Shown here: one piece after another, positions 39,918-48,224 of the stretch | Position numbering within the stretch: the first letter of the stretch is position 1 | How the letters are laid out: each line of letters opens with the position of its first letter | Assembly: GCF_016008875.1 (NCBI RefSeq) | Contig: NZ_JADTQG010000003.1 | Coordinates: 62,001-126,000 of the forward strand | DNA length: 64,000 nt | Reading direction: 5' to 3' | From: Ectopseudomonas mendocina | GTDB lineage: Bacteria; Pseudomonadota; Gammaproteobacteria; Pseudomonadales; Pseudomonadaceae | Position numbers and translations under genes: made by a program | The notes under the pieces: model-generated | The model's database searches: none | What the model was told of the DNA's origin: nothing | The model's input: only the letters and a program-made list of their open reading frames with translations

Positions 39918-40382
39918 ATGGATCTCACAGACGATCGCAAAGACCTGGTACGCACCCTCAACAAGCTCATCGAAACCTGCAAGGACGGTGAAGAGGGCTT
40001 CAAGGTCTGCGCCGAAGACGTCAAGCGACCGGATATGAAGCAACTGTTCTCGCAGCGCTCGCGGCAGTGTGCCGAAGCGGCGGAAGAGCTGCAGCGTACC
40101 GTCCTGGAACTGGGCGGACAGCCCGAGGACAGCACCAGCATGAGCGCCGACCTGCACCGTCGCTGGGTCGACCTGAAATCACTGATCACTGGCAAGGATG
40201 AGGAGGCGATCCTCAACGAAGCCGAGCGTGGCGAGGACGTCGCCAAAGAACGCTACAGCGAAGCCTTGACCCAGAATCTGCCGCCGCAGATCCGTACCCT
40301 GGTGGAGCGTCAGTATCAGGGCGTGCTGCGCAACCACAACGAGGTCAGGGCCATGCGTGACGCGGCCCGCGCCAGGAGCTGA
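39918..40382 (+). CDS. DUF2383 (PA2169-family) four-helix protein
   Basis: A 154-residue soluble helical protein. The family opening LVRTLNKLIETCKDGEEGF and the segments LFSQRSRQCAEAAEELQRTV and LGGQPEDSTSMSADLHRRW are clear. The family is a ferritin-like four-helix bundle found in stationary-phase or stress genes of pseudomonads; its biochemical activity is not known. GGAGGCGAC is placed just before the ATG. The next gene is a shorter relative. Confidence 0.88.
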   Translation: MDLTDDRKDLVRTLNKLIETCKDGEEGFKVCAEDVKRPDMKQLFSQRSRQCAEAAEELQRTVLELGGQPEDSTSMSADLHRRWVDLKSLITGKDEEAILNEAERGEDVAKERYSEALTQNLPPQIRTLVERQYQGVLRNHNEVRAMRDAARARS

Positions 40383-40474
40383 TCCTGGCCCGACTACCGG
40401 GTGCCGCGTATCGACGCGTGCACCCGGTTGATCTATCCGCAAATGCGTCAGCAAGCGTAGGGGAGGCGCAACGC

Positions 40475-40909
40475 ATGCCGACCTTGGACAAGACCATCAC
40501 CCAGCTCAACCACCTTCTGATGACCAGCCACGATGCCAGCCTGAGCTATCGACGCCTCGCAGGCAGCATCGGCACACCCGAGCAGCAGCGGCTATTCAGC
40601 GAGCGCGAACAGCAGTGCGTGATGCTGATGGACTGCCTGCACAACCAGATTCTTACCTACGGCGGCCGGCCGGCTGAGCACCCAAGCGTGCCCGGCGTCT
40701 TTCGCCACGCCTGGATCAGTTTGACCGCCTCGCTGTTGCCCGAGCGCGGACGCGCCCGCCTGCGGGCCGCATTGCGCACGGAAAAGCAAATTCGCCACGG
40801 TTTCGAGCAATTGCTCGCGGAGCAATTGGCTCCGGAGTTTCGTCAGCAGTTGCAAGAGCACAACAGCCGCAGCATCGAATTCGAAAGACTGATCCGCGCA
40901 CGGCTGTAG
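40475..40909 (+). CDS. DUF2383-like four-helix protein, second copy
   Basis: A 144-residue protein related to its upstream neighbour: LNHLLMTSHDASLSYRRLAG, LFSEREQQCVMLMDCLHNQI and YGGRPAEHPSVPGVFRHAWI align with the blocks of the 154-residue protein, though the identity is low. ATG 40475 has GGGAGG eight bases upstream; the frame is open further upstream without homology. The first gene ends 92 bases before it. The tandem pair suggests an old duplication with divergence. Confidence 0.8.
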   Translation: MPTLDKTITQLNHLLMTSHDASLSYRRLAGSIGTPEQQRLFSEREQQCVMLMDCLHNQILTYGGRPAEHPSVPGVFRHAWISLTASLLPERGRARLRAALRTEKQIRHGFEQLLAEQLAPEFRQQLQEHNSRSIEFERLIRARL

Positions 40910-41569
40910 CCAAAGTGCAGTAAGGGGCGATTCAGTCCGGCAGCGGCCGCTTCGCCAGTGGCTCACAAGCTGGCCCATGCCTGACCTGGCCGCCGGCCTA
41001 GAAATGGAACCCTGACACGGACAATCCCAGGTGCGGTCAGCCTTGTTCCAGGTCACCGCGCAGCCCATGTGCGTGCGCTTCGCCGACAGCGCATGCAGCG
41101 CATCGTCATCGTCGCGCTACTGCCAGCTTCTCATCACCACAGCTGACGACTCCGCCCTGGCCAGGTCGCGGTGCCTGCGCATCGATAGGGTGTTGCAGGT
41201 GAAAGTCTTTGATTTTGCAGCGTGGAAGGGCCTTGGCCCCACGCTGCTGCGCTCTAATCGCATCCCCGATACTTCAGCGGCGGGGTATATCGCTGCGAGC
41301 AGCGTCGCGCCGTCGCTCTGATAGGGGACGCTTGGTTTCGCTGATCAGCGGGTTGAGAGGATTGAAATCTGCGACAGGCCCAAGCGATAGCTCTGCCGCT
41401 ATAGCGATCGGGTTGAGTCTGTGCCACAGCCGAGAGAACCGATTTAGAAGAAAGATATGCAGACGGTTCGGCATTATTCGCGTTATGGCTTAAAGTAGCC
41501 GGTTGCCGAAAGAACCGTCATGGCCATAGCCATGAAGGGCTTTCATTCTTCGAATTGGTGATGGTGAAG
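40910..41569. other. 660-base intergenic region
   Basis: No gene supported on either strand. A strong hairpin lies at 41217-41247: outer arms GCAGCGTG / CACGCTGC and an inner GGGCC-TT-GGCCC; it has no T-run. The part after about 41300 has codon use unlike the neighbours and may be decayed DNA; the segment marks the change from the stress cluster to the accessory block. No tRNA or attachment site was seen. Confidence 0.4.
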
Positions 41570-42481
41570 ATGAACGAGCCTTTCATTTCGCTGTGCCCTG
41601 AAATTACTCGGGCACACGCACTGACGTTGATGGAGTGGTTGGAGGATGAGCGCGTCACTTGCTATCTGAGTGACTCGCGCCATGTTGCCCGCTCTATCGA
41701 ACAAGCCATCGATCGGACTCAGTTGCCGATCCTGACTCATCTATTCAACCGAGGCGGCCGATTCTTCATGGCCTACGACCGCCATGATGCCCCGGTGGGC
41801 TTTGTCCGTCTGATCAAGACCGACTCGGATTGCGAGATAGTCCTAGCCATCGGAGACAGCGAAAAGTGGGGCCAGAACCTTGGCACCCGCACGATCCTCG
41901 AAGGCATGAAACTGGCGTTTCTCGACATGCGGGCGGAAAAGCTGATCGCCAAGATCCACCCGGACAACCTGCGTTCGCACAAGGCCTTCATACGCAGCGG
42001 CTTTGTGCTTGAGAGCGAAACCTCGACCTTGAAGACGTTTTCCCTGACGGCGGGGTGCTATCTGCAGTTCTTGCGTGAAGATGCCTTTAATAATGCCCCC
42101 CCGATCTACATCACGGAATTCGACAAGGTCAGGCTCGAGAGCCTGATCGCGCTCGAACAGGGCCCGGCCGTTGTCGAACTCGAACATGAGCTCGAACGGG
42201 CCGTCGTGGTCGAACCTCAGCAGGTGCCGGGCAATGTAGTGACGATGAATTCCAGGGCTTTGCTGCAACTGGACGATGAAGAATTCGAAGTGGCCCTGGT
42301 TTATCCCGAAGACGCAGACTGGAACGCCGGCAAACATTCCGTGTGCTCCGACATCGGAGCCGCCATTCTCGGCTATCAGGAGGGAGATGCCATCGACTGG
42401 CGAATTTCTGATCGAACCCGCCGAATCGAGATCAGGAAAGTGCTTTACCAGCCGGAGGCAGCGGGGGATTTCCACCTGTAA
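41570..42481 (+). CDS. GNAT acetyltransferase fused to a Rnk/GreA C-terminal-like domain
   Basis: A 303-residue two-domain protein. Residues about 1-165 are a GNAT acetyltransferase: MAYDRHDAPVGFVRLIK, the acetyl-CoA region EKWGQNLGTRTILEGMKLAF and HPDNLRSHKAFIRSGFV. Residues about 180-303 match Rnk, the nucleoside-diphosphate-kinase regulator: YITEFDKVRLESL, LEHELERAVVVEPQQVPGN, VVTMNSRALLQL and a final GreA/GreB-type beta domain (DIGAAILGYQEGDAIDW). The latter domain binds RNA polymerase near the secondary channel. I recall this fusion as an annotated bifunctional family. The ATG at 41570 is one of several possible starts (41561 ATG, 41558 GTG). Confidence 0.85.
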   Translation: MNEPFISLCPEITRAHALTLMEWLEDERVTCYLSDSRHVARSIEQAIDRTQLPILTHLFNRGGRFFMAYDRHDAPVGFVRLIKTDSDCEIVLAIGDSEKWGQNLGTRTILEGMKLAFLDMRAEKLIAKIHPDNLRSHKAFIRSGFVLESETSTLKTFSLTAGCYLQFLREDAFNNAPPIYITEFDKVRLESLIALEQGPAVVELEHELERAVVVEPQQVPGNVVTMNSRALLQLDDEEFEVALVYPEDADWNAGKHSVCSDIGAAILGYQEGDAIDWRISDRTRRIEIRKVLYQPEAAGDFHL

Positions 42482-42493
42482 CTGCACCTTGGG

Positions 42494-42513
42494 CTCGGCT
42501 TTTGTACGCCGAG
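42494..42513 (+). terminator. short hairpin after the GNAT-Rnk gene
   Basis: CTCGGC (42494-42499) and GCCGAG (42508-42513) with an 8-base loop, 12 bases after the stop. A weak terminator candidate without a T-run. Confidence 0.35.
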
Positions 42514-42619
42514 TACCCTCCAGTCATTAGCCACATGATGTGCTGTGGCGATAGCGGGGGCTGCGTTGCGCTCCCCCGGCATCGGCCATAAGCCTGCGCC
42601 CGAAAGCAGTGCTAGCCGC

Positions 42620-42964
42620 CTAGCGGGCTGCGAGAGCCATCGCCTGACGTTTTTTCCAAAGCATCTTGGCAGCGGTGGGATTGATCGGGCTACCACTGAA
42701 CGTGGGGAGGGGGGACTGAAGTATCTTTTTGCCGACATCTTCCCATCGAATATTTCCGGTGGTCATTTCCCGGGTGAGGTTGAACTCATCAACTATCGTT
42801 TTTAAATCCTTGTCACTTATCAAAGCGCAGGGATTGATAGCCTTCATGTAAATGCTCGTGCCGTTCTGGCTAAGTGACATCAATAGCTTTCCATCAGGTC
42901 GCGCCTTGAGTGCTACCTCATGTTCCGGCAGGTGTTTGCGCAAATAATTGATTGCGTTTTCCAT
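42620..42964 (-). CDS. small protein, RPDG family (paralogue of the gene at 33169)
   Basis: A 114-residue soluble protein. The N-terminal half has HEVALKARPDGKLLMSLSQN and the C-terminal part LPTFSGSPINPTAAKMLWKK, which align with YEIDMTPRPDG and LPTYSREPI of the protein at 33169-33486. The ATG at 42964 has GGAG nine bases upstream; the open frame continues upstream without homology. Single gene on the minus strand, with AT-rich DNA ahead of it (43020-43080). No named family assigned with certainty; DUF3509 is a possibility. Confidence 0.65.
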   Translation of the reverse strand: MENAINYLRKHLPEHEVALKARPDGKLLMSLSQNGTSIYMKAINPCALISDKDLKTIVDEFNLTREMTTGNIRWEDVGKKILQSPLPTFSGSPINPTAAKMLWKKRQAMALAAR

Positions 42965-43396
42965 GGCGTGAACTCCATTGTGCTGGTATTGATGCAAAGC
43001 ACGGAGAGCAGTAGACATGCCAAGATTTCATCCAATCCTAACTAATTGATTTTAATAGATTATTCTTTATTTTAAGCCTGATCTCGCAGTGCAAAATGCA
43101 CTTTGTGCCATAAGGCCATCATGCATATTACAATGCCGCCCAAGGTGCGCTTTAGGGTTCTGAAATCCGGCTGGCTTCGGCCTCTGCCGATTTTGAACGC
43201 GGCAACCGATGAAAGCTGGTGCTGCTGCAACGGCAATGGCCGAGCCTTTCCAGGGTCAATGCTGAAAAGTGCTGGTAGCGAAGAATGATTGCCGGGCACG
43301 CGCGGTGTTGCCAATCGCAATTGTCCGGTAAGGTTACCGGCACCAGTCACCAACCTGTGAAACAGGGTCCAGAAACGCTCGACTTGCTTATGATGA
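42965..43396. other. intergenic region, AT-rich near 43040
   Basis: 432 bases between two divergent genes. An AT-rich block (43035-43075) probably holds the promoter of the RPDG gene. A 93-codon minus-strand frame at 43072-43353 begins with GTG, lacks a ribosome-binding site and resembles nothing I know, so it is not called. No ATG start for the downstream sensor kinase is found here. Confidence 0.4.
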
Positions 43397-46369
43397 GTGG
43401 ATTGCGGGATCTGCGCCTGTAGCGCTGTTATCGAGAGCCATATTCTGAAAAGCCTAACCCGTGAGGAGCTCGAATCCGAAAATGAGCGCCTGCGCGCGGC
43501 CCTTAGACGAGCCGGCGTAGAGTCTGAGGTGGATGAATGCCGCCGAGCAGAGCAATCAGGCTCCGTTCAGGACGCAGCGCGTCAGGAAGCCGTTTTCGAC
43601 AGTGCTGTGGACTTCGCGATCATCTTGACTGATCCAGCGGGCACCATTACCGGTTGGAACTCGGCAGCTGTGCATGTGATGGGCTGGAGTGCGGAGGAAA
43701 TGTTCGGCGAGAGCGTCGCGCGTATCTATACCGCTCAGGATCGAGATGACGGCCTTGCCGCATCCGAAATGCAGCAGGCGATCGAATTCGGTTTTGCCTC
43801 GAACGAACGTTGGCACCTGCGCAAGGACGGTCGGTCGATCTGGGTATCCGGCGAAACGATGCCGCTGTACTCGGAAAAGCACGCGCATCTAGGGTTCATG
43901 ACGATTTTGCGTGATCGTACAAAAGAGCATCTCGATAATCGCGCGATGGAGGAGACGAAGGAGCGTTATCGTCTGGCAGCCAAAGCGACCAACGACGCTA
44001 TCTGGGACTGGGATCTGACAGCCAATCAAGTCCTGTGGAACGACGCGCTCGCCGATGCTTATGGCTACTCGCTATTGACATCGGAGACTTCTAGCGACTG
44101 GTGGCTGGAGCACATACACCCAGACGACAAGAGGCGCATATACGACTCCATCCACGCTGTAATCGATGGTGACGGCAGTTCCTGGAGCGAGGAGTACCGT
44201 TTTCAGCGCAATGACGGCTCCTACGCTGAGGTACTCGACCGAGGCCATGTAATCCGCGACGCTGATGGCAAAGCACTGCGCATGATCGGGGCGATGCTCG
44301 ACCTGACATCAAGGCGAAAATCGGAAACGGCGCTACGTAAAAGCGAAGAGCGTATCAGAACGATCGTTGAGACGATCGAGACGGCGTTTGCCATCGTCGA
44401 GGTCAAGTTCGATGCTCAGGATCATCCCGTCGACTACCGCTTCATCGAGGTCAATCCGGCGTTTGAACGTGAGGCGGGTGTCGATTTGCGTGACAAGTGG
44501 GTGACCGAATATGCCCCTGAACTGGAACAGTTCTGGTTTGACACGTATGGGCATGTCGCCAAGACACGAGAGCCGCTGGCCTTTGAAAGCTACGCCAATA
44601 CCTTCGAGCGTTGGTTTGATGTCAAGGCTGTGCCGGTGGGTGACCCCGCTGAGAGACAGCTCGGCGTCTTCTTCAATGACGTCACTGCGAGGCGCAACGC
44701 TCAGGAGCGTCTAAAAGCCAGCGAGGCGCTTGCTCACGAGAATATCGAACGTGTCCAACTCGCCCTGGCGGCAGGGGCGATCATTGGTACCTGGCATTGG
44801 CATGTGCCAACCGACCGCTTTACGGTGGACAAAGCATTTGCCGAGGCTTTTGGACTCGACCCAGCATTGGGCTTCAAGGGGCTAAGCCTTGAGCAGATTA
44901 TCGCCACGGTTCACCCCGATGACCGAGAAGGGGTGATCTCAGCCATCGACGACGTGATCGCCCGTGGCGGAGCCTTCTCTCACCAGTACCGAGTTAGGCG
45001 CGCGGATCAAAGGTATTACTGGATCGAAGCGAACGGACGTGTCGAACTCGCCGATGACGGTACCGCCCAGAACTTCCCGGGCGTACTGATCAACGTGGAG
45101 GAGCATCGGGCGCTCATGGATGAGCGAGACCGCGCCACGGCGGCGTTGAGGGCGCTCAACGATACGCTCGAGCAGCGCGTTGCAGAACGCACCGCAGAGC
45201 TGATGCAAGCCGAGGAGAAACTACGCCAGTCGCAGAAAATGGAAGCAGTGGGTCAGCTCACAGGTGGCCTGGCTCACGACTTCAACAACCTGCTGGCGGG
45301 CATCTCCGGTTCCCTGGAAATGATGAGCGTACGTATTGCTCAGGGCCGATTAGGCGAGCTCGAGAAGTACATACTGACGGCTCAGGGAGCCTCCAGGCGC
45401 GCGGCCGCGCTGACACACCGACTCCTGGCATTCTCGCGCCGGCAGACGCTCGACCCGCGCCCCACGGACGTGAATGCGCTGCTGCTGGGAATGACCGAGC
45501 TCATACAGCGAACGGTAGGCCCGAGCATCACGCTCGAAACGCTCGGAACGGCTGAACCCTGGCCGGTGAAGGTCGACAGTAGCCAACTTGAGAACGCGCT
45601 ACTCAACCTGTGCATCAATGCACGGGACGCAATGCCTGACGGGGGCCGGATAACCATCCAGACGGCCAACCGCTGGATGGACCGCGAGGTTGCGCGAACA
45701 CATGATCTCACCGAGGGCCAGTACCTTGCCCTAAGCGTCACAGACACGGGCTTCGGCATGGCACCAGACGTGATCGCCAAAGCCTTCGACCCATTTTTCA
45801 CGACGAAACCGATAGGGCACGGCACCGGCCTCGGGCTATCGATGATCTATGGCTTTGCGAAACAGTCAGGAGGGCAGGCACGTATCCACTCCAAAGTAGG
45901 CGTCGGGACGACCCTGACCATCTATCTGCCAAGATACTTCGGCGCCGTTGATGCGGAGCGGGAAGAGCTCTATTCGAATGCCGTAGAGCTATCAGAACTA
46001 GGCGAAACGATACTTGTCGTCGATGACGAGCCGACCATTCGCATGCTGTTAGTCGATGCGTTGAGTGAGCGTGGCTATTCGGTCATTGAGGCAGCCGATA
46101 GCGTTGCTGGCCTGAAGATGCTGCGCTCCGATGTGCATATCGATCTGCTGATCAGCGATGTGGGTCTTCCAGGGGGCATGAACGGGCGGCAGATGGCTGA
46201 CGCCGGCAGAGAACTTCGCCCCGGCCTGAAGACGCTGTTCATTACAGGGTATGCGGCAAACGCTGCCGTCGGTAACGGGCAACTCCAGCCTGGAATGCAG
46301 GTGATCACAAAGCCATTCTCTGTGGATTCACTCATTACACGAGTTCAAGAGCTGATGGCTGCTGAGTAG
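43397..46369 (+). CDS. hybrid sensor histidine kinase with four PAS domains and a receiver
   Basis: A 990-residue soluble signalling protein without membrane segments. A coiled coil (EELESENERLRAAL) is followed by PAS domains at about residues 62-180, 185-310, 312-430 and 440-570; two have the PAS/PAC phrase HPDDKRRI or HPDDREGV. The dimerisation/phosphorylation box is QLTGGLAHDFNNLLAG with H627, the ATPase has NLCINARDAMPDGG and GTGLGLSMIYGF, and the C-terminal receiver (about 865-985) has phospho-acceptor D921 (LISDVGLPGGMNG). It therefore passes phosphate within itself, and a separate partner is not in sight. The start GTG at 43397 has no good ribosome-binding site, so the true N-terminus may differ. 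Confidence 0.92.
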   Translation: MDCGICACSAVIESHILKSLTREELESENERLRAALRRAGVESEVDECRRAEQSGSVQDAARQEAVFDSAVDFAIILTDPAGTITGWNSAAVHVMGWSAEEMFGESVARIYTAQDRDDGLAASEMQQAIEFGFASNERWHLRKDGRSIWVSGETMPLYSEKHAHLGFMTILRDRTKEHLDNRAMEETKERYRLAAKATNDAIWDWDLTANQVLWNDALADAYGYSLLTSETSSDWWLEHIHPDDKRRIYDSIHAVIDGDGSSWSEEYRFQRNDGSYAEVLDRGHVIRDADGKALRMIGAMLDLTSRRKSETALRKSEERIRTIVETIETAFAIVEVKFDAQDHPVDYRFIEVNPAFEREAGVDLRDKWVTEYAPELEQFWFDTYGHVAKTREPLAFESYANTFERWFDVKAVPVGDPAERQLGVFFNDVTARRNAQERLKASEALAHENIERVQLALAAGAIIGTWHWHVPTDRFTVDKAFAEAFGLDPALGFKGLSLEQIIATVHPDDREGVISAIDDVIARGGAFSHQYRVRRADQRYYWIEANGRVELADDGTAQNFPGVLINVEEHRALMDERDRATAALRALNDTLEQRVAERTAELMQAEEKLRQSQKMEAVGQLTGGLAHDFNNLLAGISGSLEMMSVRIAQGRLGELEKYILTAQGASRRAAALTHRLLAFSRRQTLDPRPTDVNALLLGMTELIQRTVGPSITLETLGTAEPWPVKVDSSQLENALLNLCINARDAMPDGGRITIQTANRWMDREVARTHDLTEGQYLALSVTDTGFGMAPDVIAKAFDPFFTTKPIGHGTGLGLSMIYGFAKQSGGQARIHSKVGVGTTLTIYLPRYFGAVDAEREELYSNAVELSELGETILVVDDEPTIRMLLVDALSERGYSVIEAADSVAGLKMLRSDVHIDLLISDVGLPGGMNGRQMADAGRELRPGLKTLFITGYAANAAVGNGQLQPGMQVITKPFSVDSLITRVQELMAAE

Positions 46370-46777
46370 GTCCGATCTGAGGGCGCGATCAGTAGGGTTC
46401 CAGCCATCTCTAGCAAGGGATTGGATATCCAATCTCACGGCAATGCGGCAGCCAGCCGGAGGGTGATAGCCAGTGCATATCCATACTGAGCAATGCCTGG
46501 TTGTAGACTGACAGCTGCACGCAACGCCTGCAGTGCCTCATCGTACTTACCATCCCGGACAGAGCCAATGAAGAAGGGCGCCTGAGGATGTTTTCGCATC
46601 CGTGCTGGTTGCGTAGCGCAATGCCTATGTCAGGTGTGGTTTATGGGATCGAGTAATGACAGAGGAACGGATTCATCTACTTGGTCGAAGGGCTCAGGAA
46701 GCACTCTGCACTCGGGAGGACCTTCCCACATGCAATTTAACATAATATACATTATGCGAAGCGTTAACCATAATGCG
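46370..46777. other. intergenic region between convergent genes, no gene seen
   Basis: 408 bases, from the kinase stop to the stop of the AraC-type gene. No coding frame is supported. The right end carries two AT-rich palindromes described separately. Confidence 0.4.
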
Positions 46778-46782
46778 TTATG
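46741..46782. promoter_or_regulatory. pair of AT-rich palindromes
   Basis: Two palindromes on the same CATAAT/ATTATG theme: CATAAT-atac-ATTATG (46741-46756) and CATAATGCGTTATG (46769-46782), with 12 bases between them. The second overlaps the stop codon of the AraC-type gene. They could be operator half-sites or a terminator-like structure; position after a gene end argues against a normal promoter operator. Confidence 0.3.
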
Positions 46783-47881
46783 CGCGAACCCCAGGTTTCT
46801 CGCCTTTCGAGGAACGGACGTTACCGAGGCGCATTTCCTTTGACGGCGGATAACCGTAGAACTCCGTGTAGCATTTGCTGAAATGACTCGATGAGACGAA
46901 TCCGCAAGCCAGGGAAACATCGAGGATTGGCAGATCGGAATGCTGCAGCAGGCGTCGCCCTTCGGTCAGGCGCAGCTCCAGGTAGTAACGCACTGGCGTG
47001 GTCGTCATCTGGTCCTGAAACAACCGCTCGATTTGCCGCCTGGAACGCCCGACATACTCGGAGATCTGGCTCAGGCTCAGCGGCTCTTCGATATTGGCGG
47101 ACATCAACTGCACCACATTGCGCAGCGGCTCGCTCATTTTGTCGTGCAGCGACGGACGTGCACGGCGGTAGCGCGATTCTTCGAAGGCCAGGATGTCGGT
47201 AATGCCATCGGCCAGTTCCCGGCCATGCCGCTTGCGAATCCATTCCATCACCATATGGAAGGCTCCGCTCGGGCTGGCGGCCGTCAGCCGATTGCCATCG
47301 ACCATGTAGCTTTCGCTGGTCACCTGACTGTTTTTGGCCACTTCTGCCAGCACGGCGCGATGCTCCGGATGGATCGCGCATTTGTGGCCATCCAGTAGCC
47401 CGGCTTGCCCCAGGAACCAGGCGCCATTCCATAACCCGGCCAGTTCTACAGACTGTTTGTTCGCACCGTGCAGCAAGGCGCTCAGTGCCGGCGCCGCCTT
47501 CAGTGGCGTACGCAGGCCACCACAGACCACCAGCAGATCCATGTCCGCCATATGCGACAGCTGAATCTGCGCGCCAGGACAGATCACCAGCCCCAGATCG
47601 CTGGTTACCGATTCGCCAGTCAGGCTGTAGGACTCGGTAACGAAGCAGCCGGGGCTGATCAGGTTAGCCGTGACCATGGTATCGAGCGCCTGGGTGTAGG
47701 CCGGCAAGGAGAAATGCTCGAGTAACAGAAAACCTACCCGGGCCTGTTTGACCGGCTGTTTCCTGTCATCTACGAAACGCAGGTTCTTCCCCTGCATGGC
47801 TTCGCTGAAGCTACGTTTTGGCAACACTTTCAAGACGTTTTCCGAACCGGTTGTTATTTGACTTGTTTTCAGAAGCGGCAT
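46778..47881 (-). CDS. GlxA-type AraC-family transcriptional regulator
   Basis: A 367-residue regulator. Residues about 45-220 form a DJ-1/PfpI-like (GATase-type) ligand domain: ARVGFLLLEHFSLPAYTQAL, LLVVCGGL and ELAGLWNGAWFLGQAGLLDG. Residues about 265-355 form an AraC DNA-binding domain with SLSQISEYVGRSRRQIERLF and a second helix-turn-helix LACGFVSSSHFSKCYTEFYGYPP. Members of this class (GbdR, CdhR and relatives) respond to quaternary amines or amino acids; the ligand here is unknown. ATG 47881 is used; an internal ATG 28 codons later is possible. It is divergent from the YkvI-like permease gene and probably controls it. Confidence 0.9.
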   Translation of the reverse strand: MPLLKTSQITTGSENVLKVLPKRSFSEAMQGKNLRFVDDRKQPVKQARVGFLLLEHFSLPAYTQALDTMVTANLISPGCFVTESYSLTGESVTSDLGLVICPGAQIQLSHMADMDLLVVCGGLRTPLKAAPALSALLHGANKQSVELAGLWNGAWFLGQAGLLDGHKCAIHPEHRAVLAEVAKNSQVTSESYMVDGNRLTAASPSGAFHMVMEWIRKRHGRELADGITDILAFEESRYRRARPSLHDKMSEPLRNVVQLMSANIEEPLSLSQISEYVGRSRRQIERLFQDQMTTTPVRYYLELRLTEGRRLLQHSDLPILDVSLACGFVSSSHFSKCYTEFYGYPPSKEMRLGNVRSSKGEKPGVRA

Positions 47882-48224
47882 ACTCGAGACACTTCCCCAA
47901 TGGGGCCATCGCCTAAGCGCACCCTCCTCTGCCTATTCATTTGGCGGCCATCGAGAACATTGCTGGCTTGGGATTCTTCCCGATTCGCGCGCACTCGGCA
48001 AATCGGAACTATTTCAGCGTCACGACTCCGATGCTGCGTCGCAACCAGACGAATTAATGCCGCTTGCAGTCGCACCGAAAACGACGCCCCGCACTTACTG
48101 TTCCAGCATCTCAGCTGCAAGGAACCCGCAAAGCCCTTAAACGAAGCGTCCGGTGCGTCCTGCACTGCGACCCACTTCCGTCACTGCCGCCTCAACAAGA
48201 CCAAGAATACAAGGTGCAATATCT
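47882..48224. other. divergent promoter region of the regulator and permease genes
   Basis: 343 bases between two divergent starts. It should contain both promoters and the operator of the AraC-type regulator. No clear direct repeat typical of AraC sites could be picked by eye. A small CCCCA-a-TGGGG palindrome lies near 47895. No coding frame supported. Confidence 0.4.

Noticed and set aside
41031..41493. Short plus-strand frames before the GNAT-Rnk gene
   Set aside because: Irregular codon use, no ribosome-binding site and no homology; treated as non-coding.
43072..43353. 93-codon minus-strand frame between the RPDG gene and the sensor kinase
   Set aside because: GTG start without a ribosome-binding site and no recognisable sequence; I considered a transposase remnant but found no motif.
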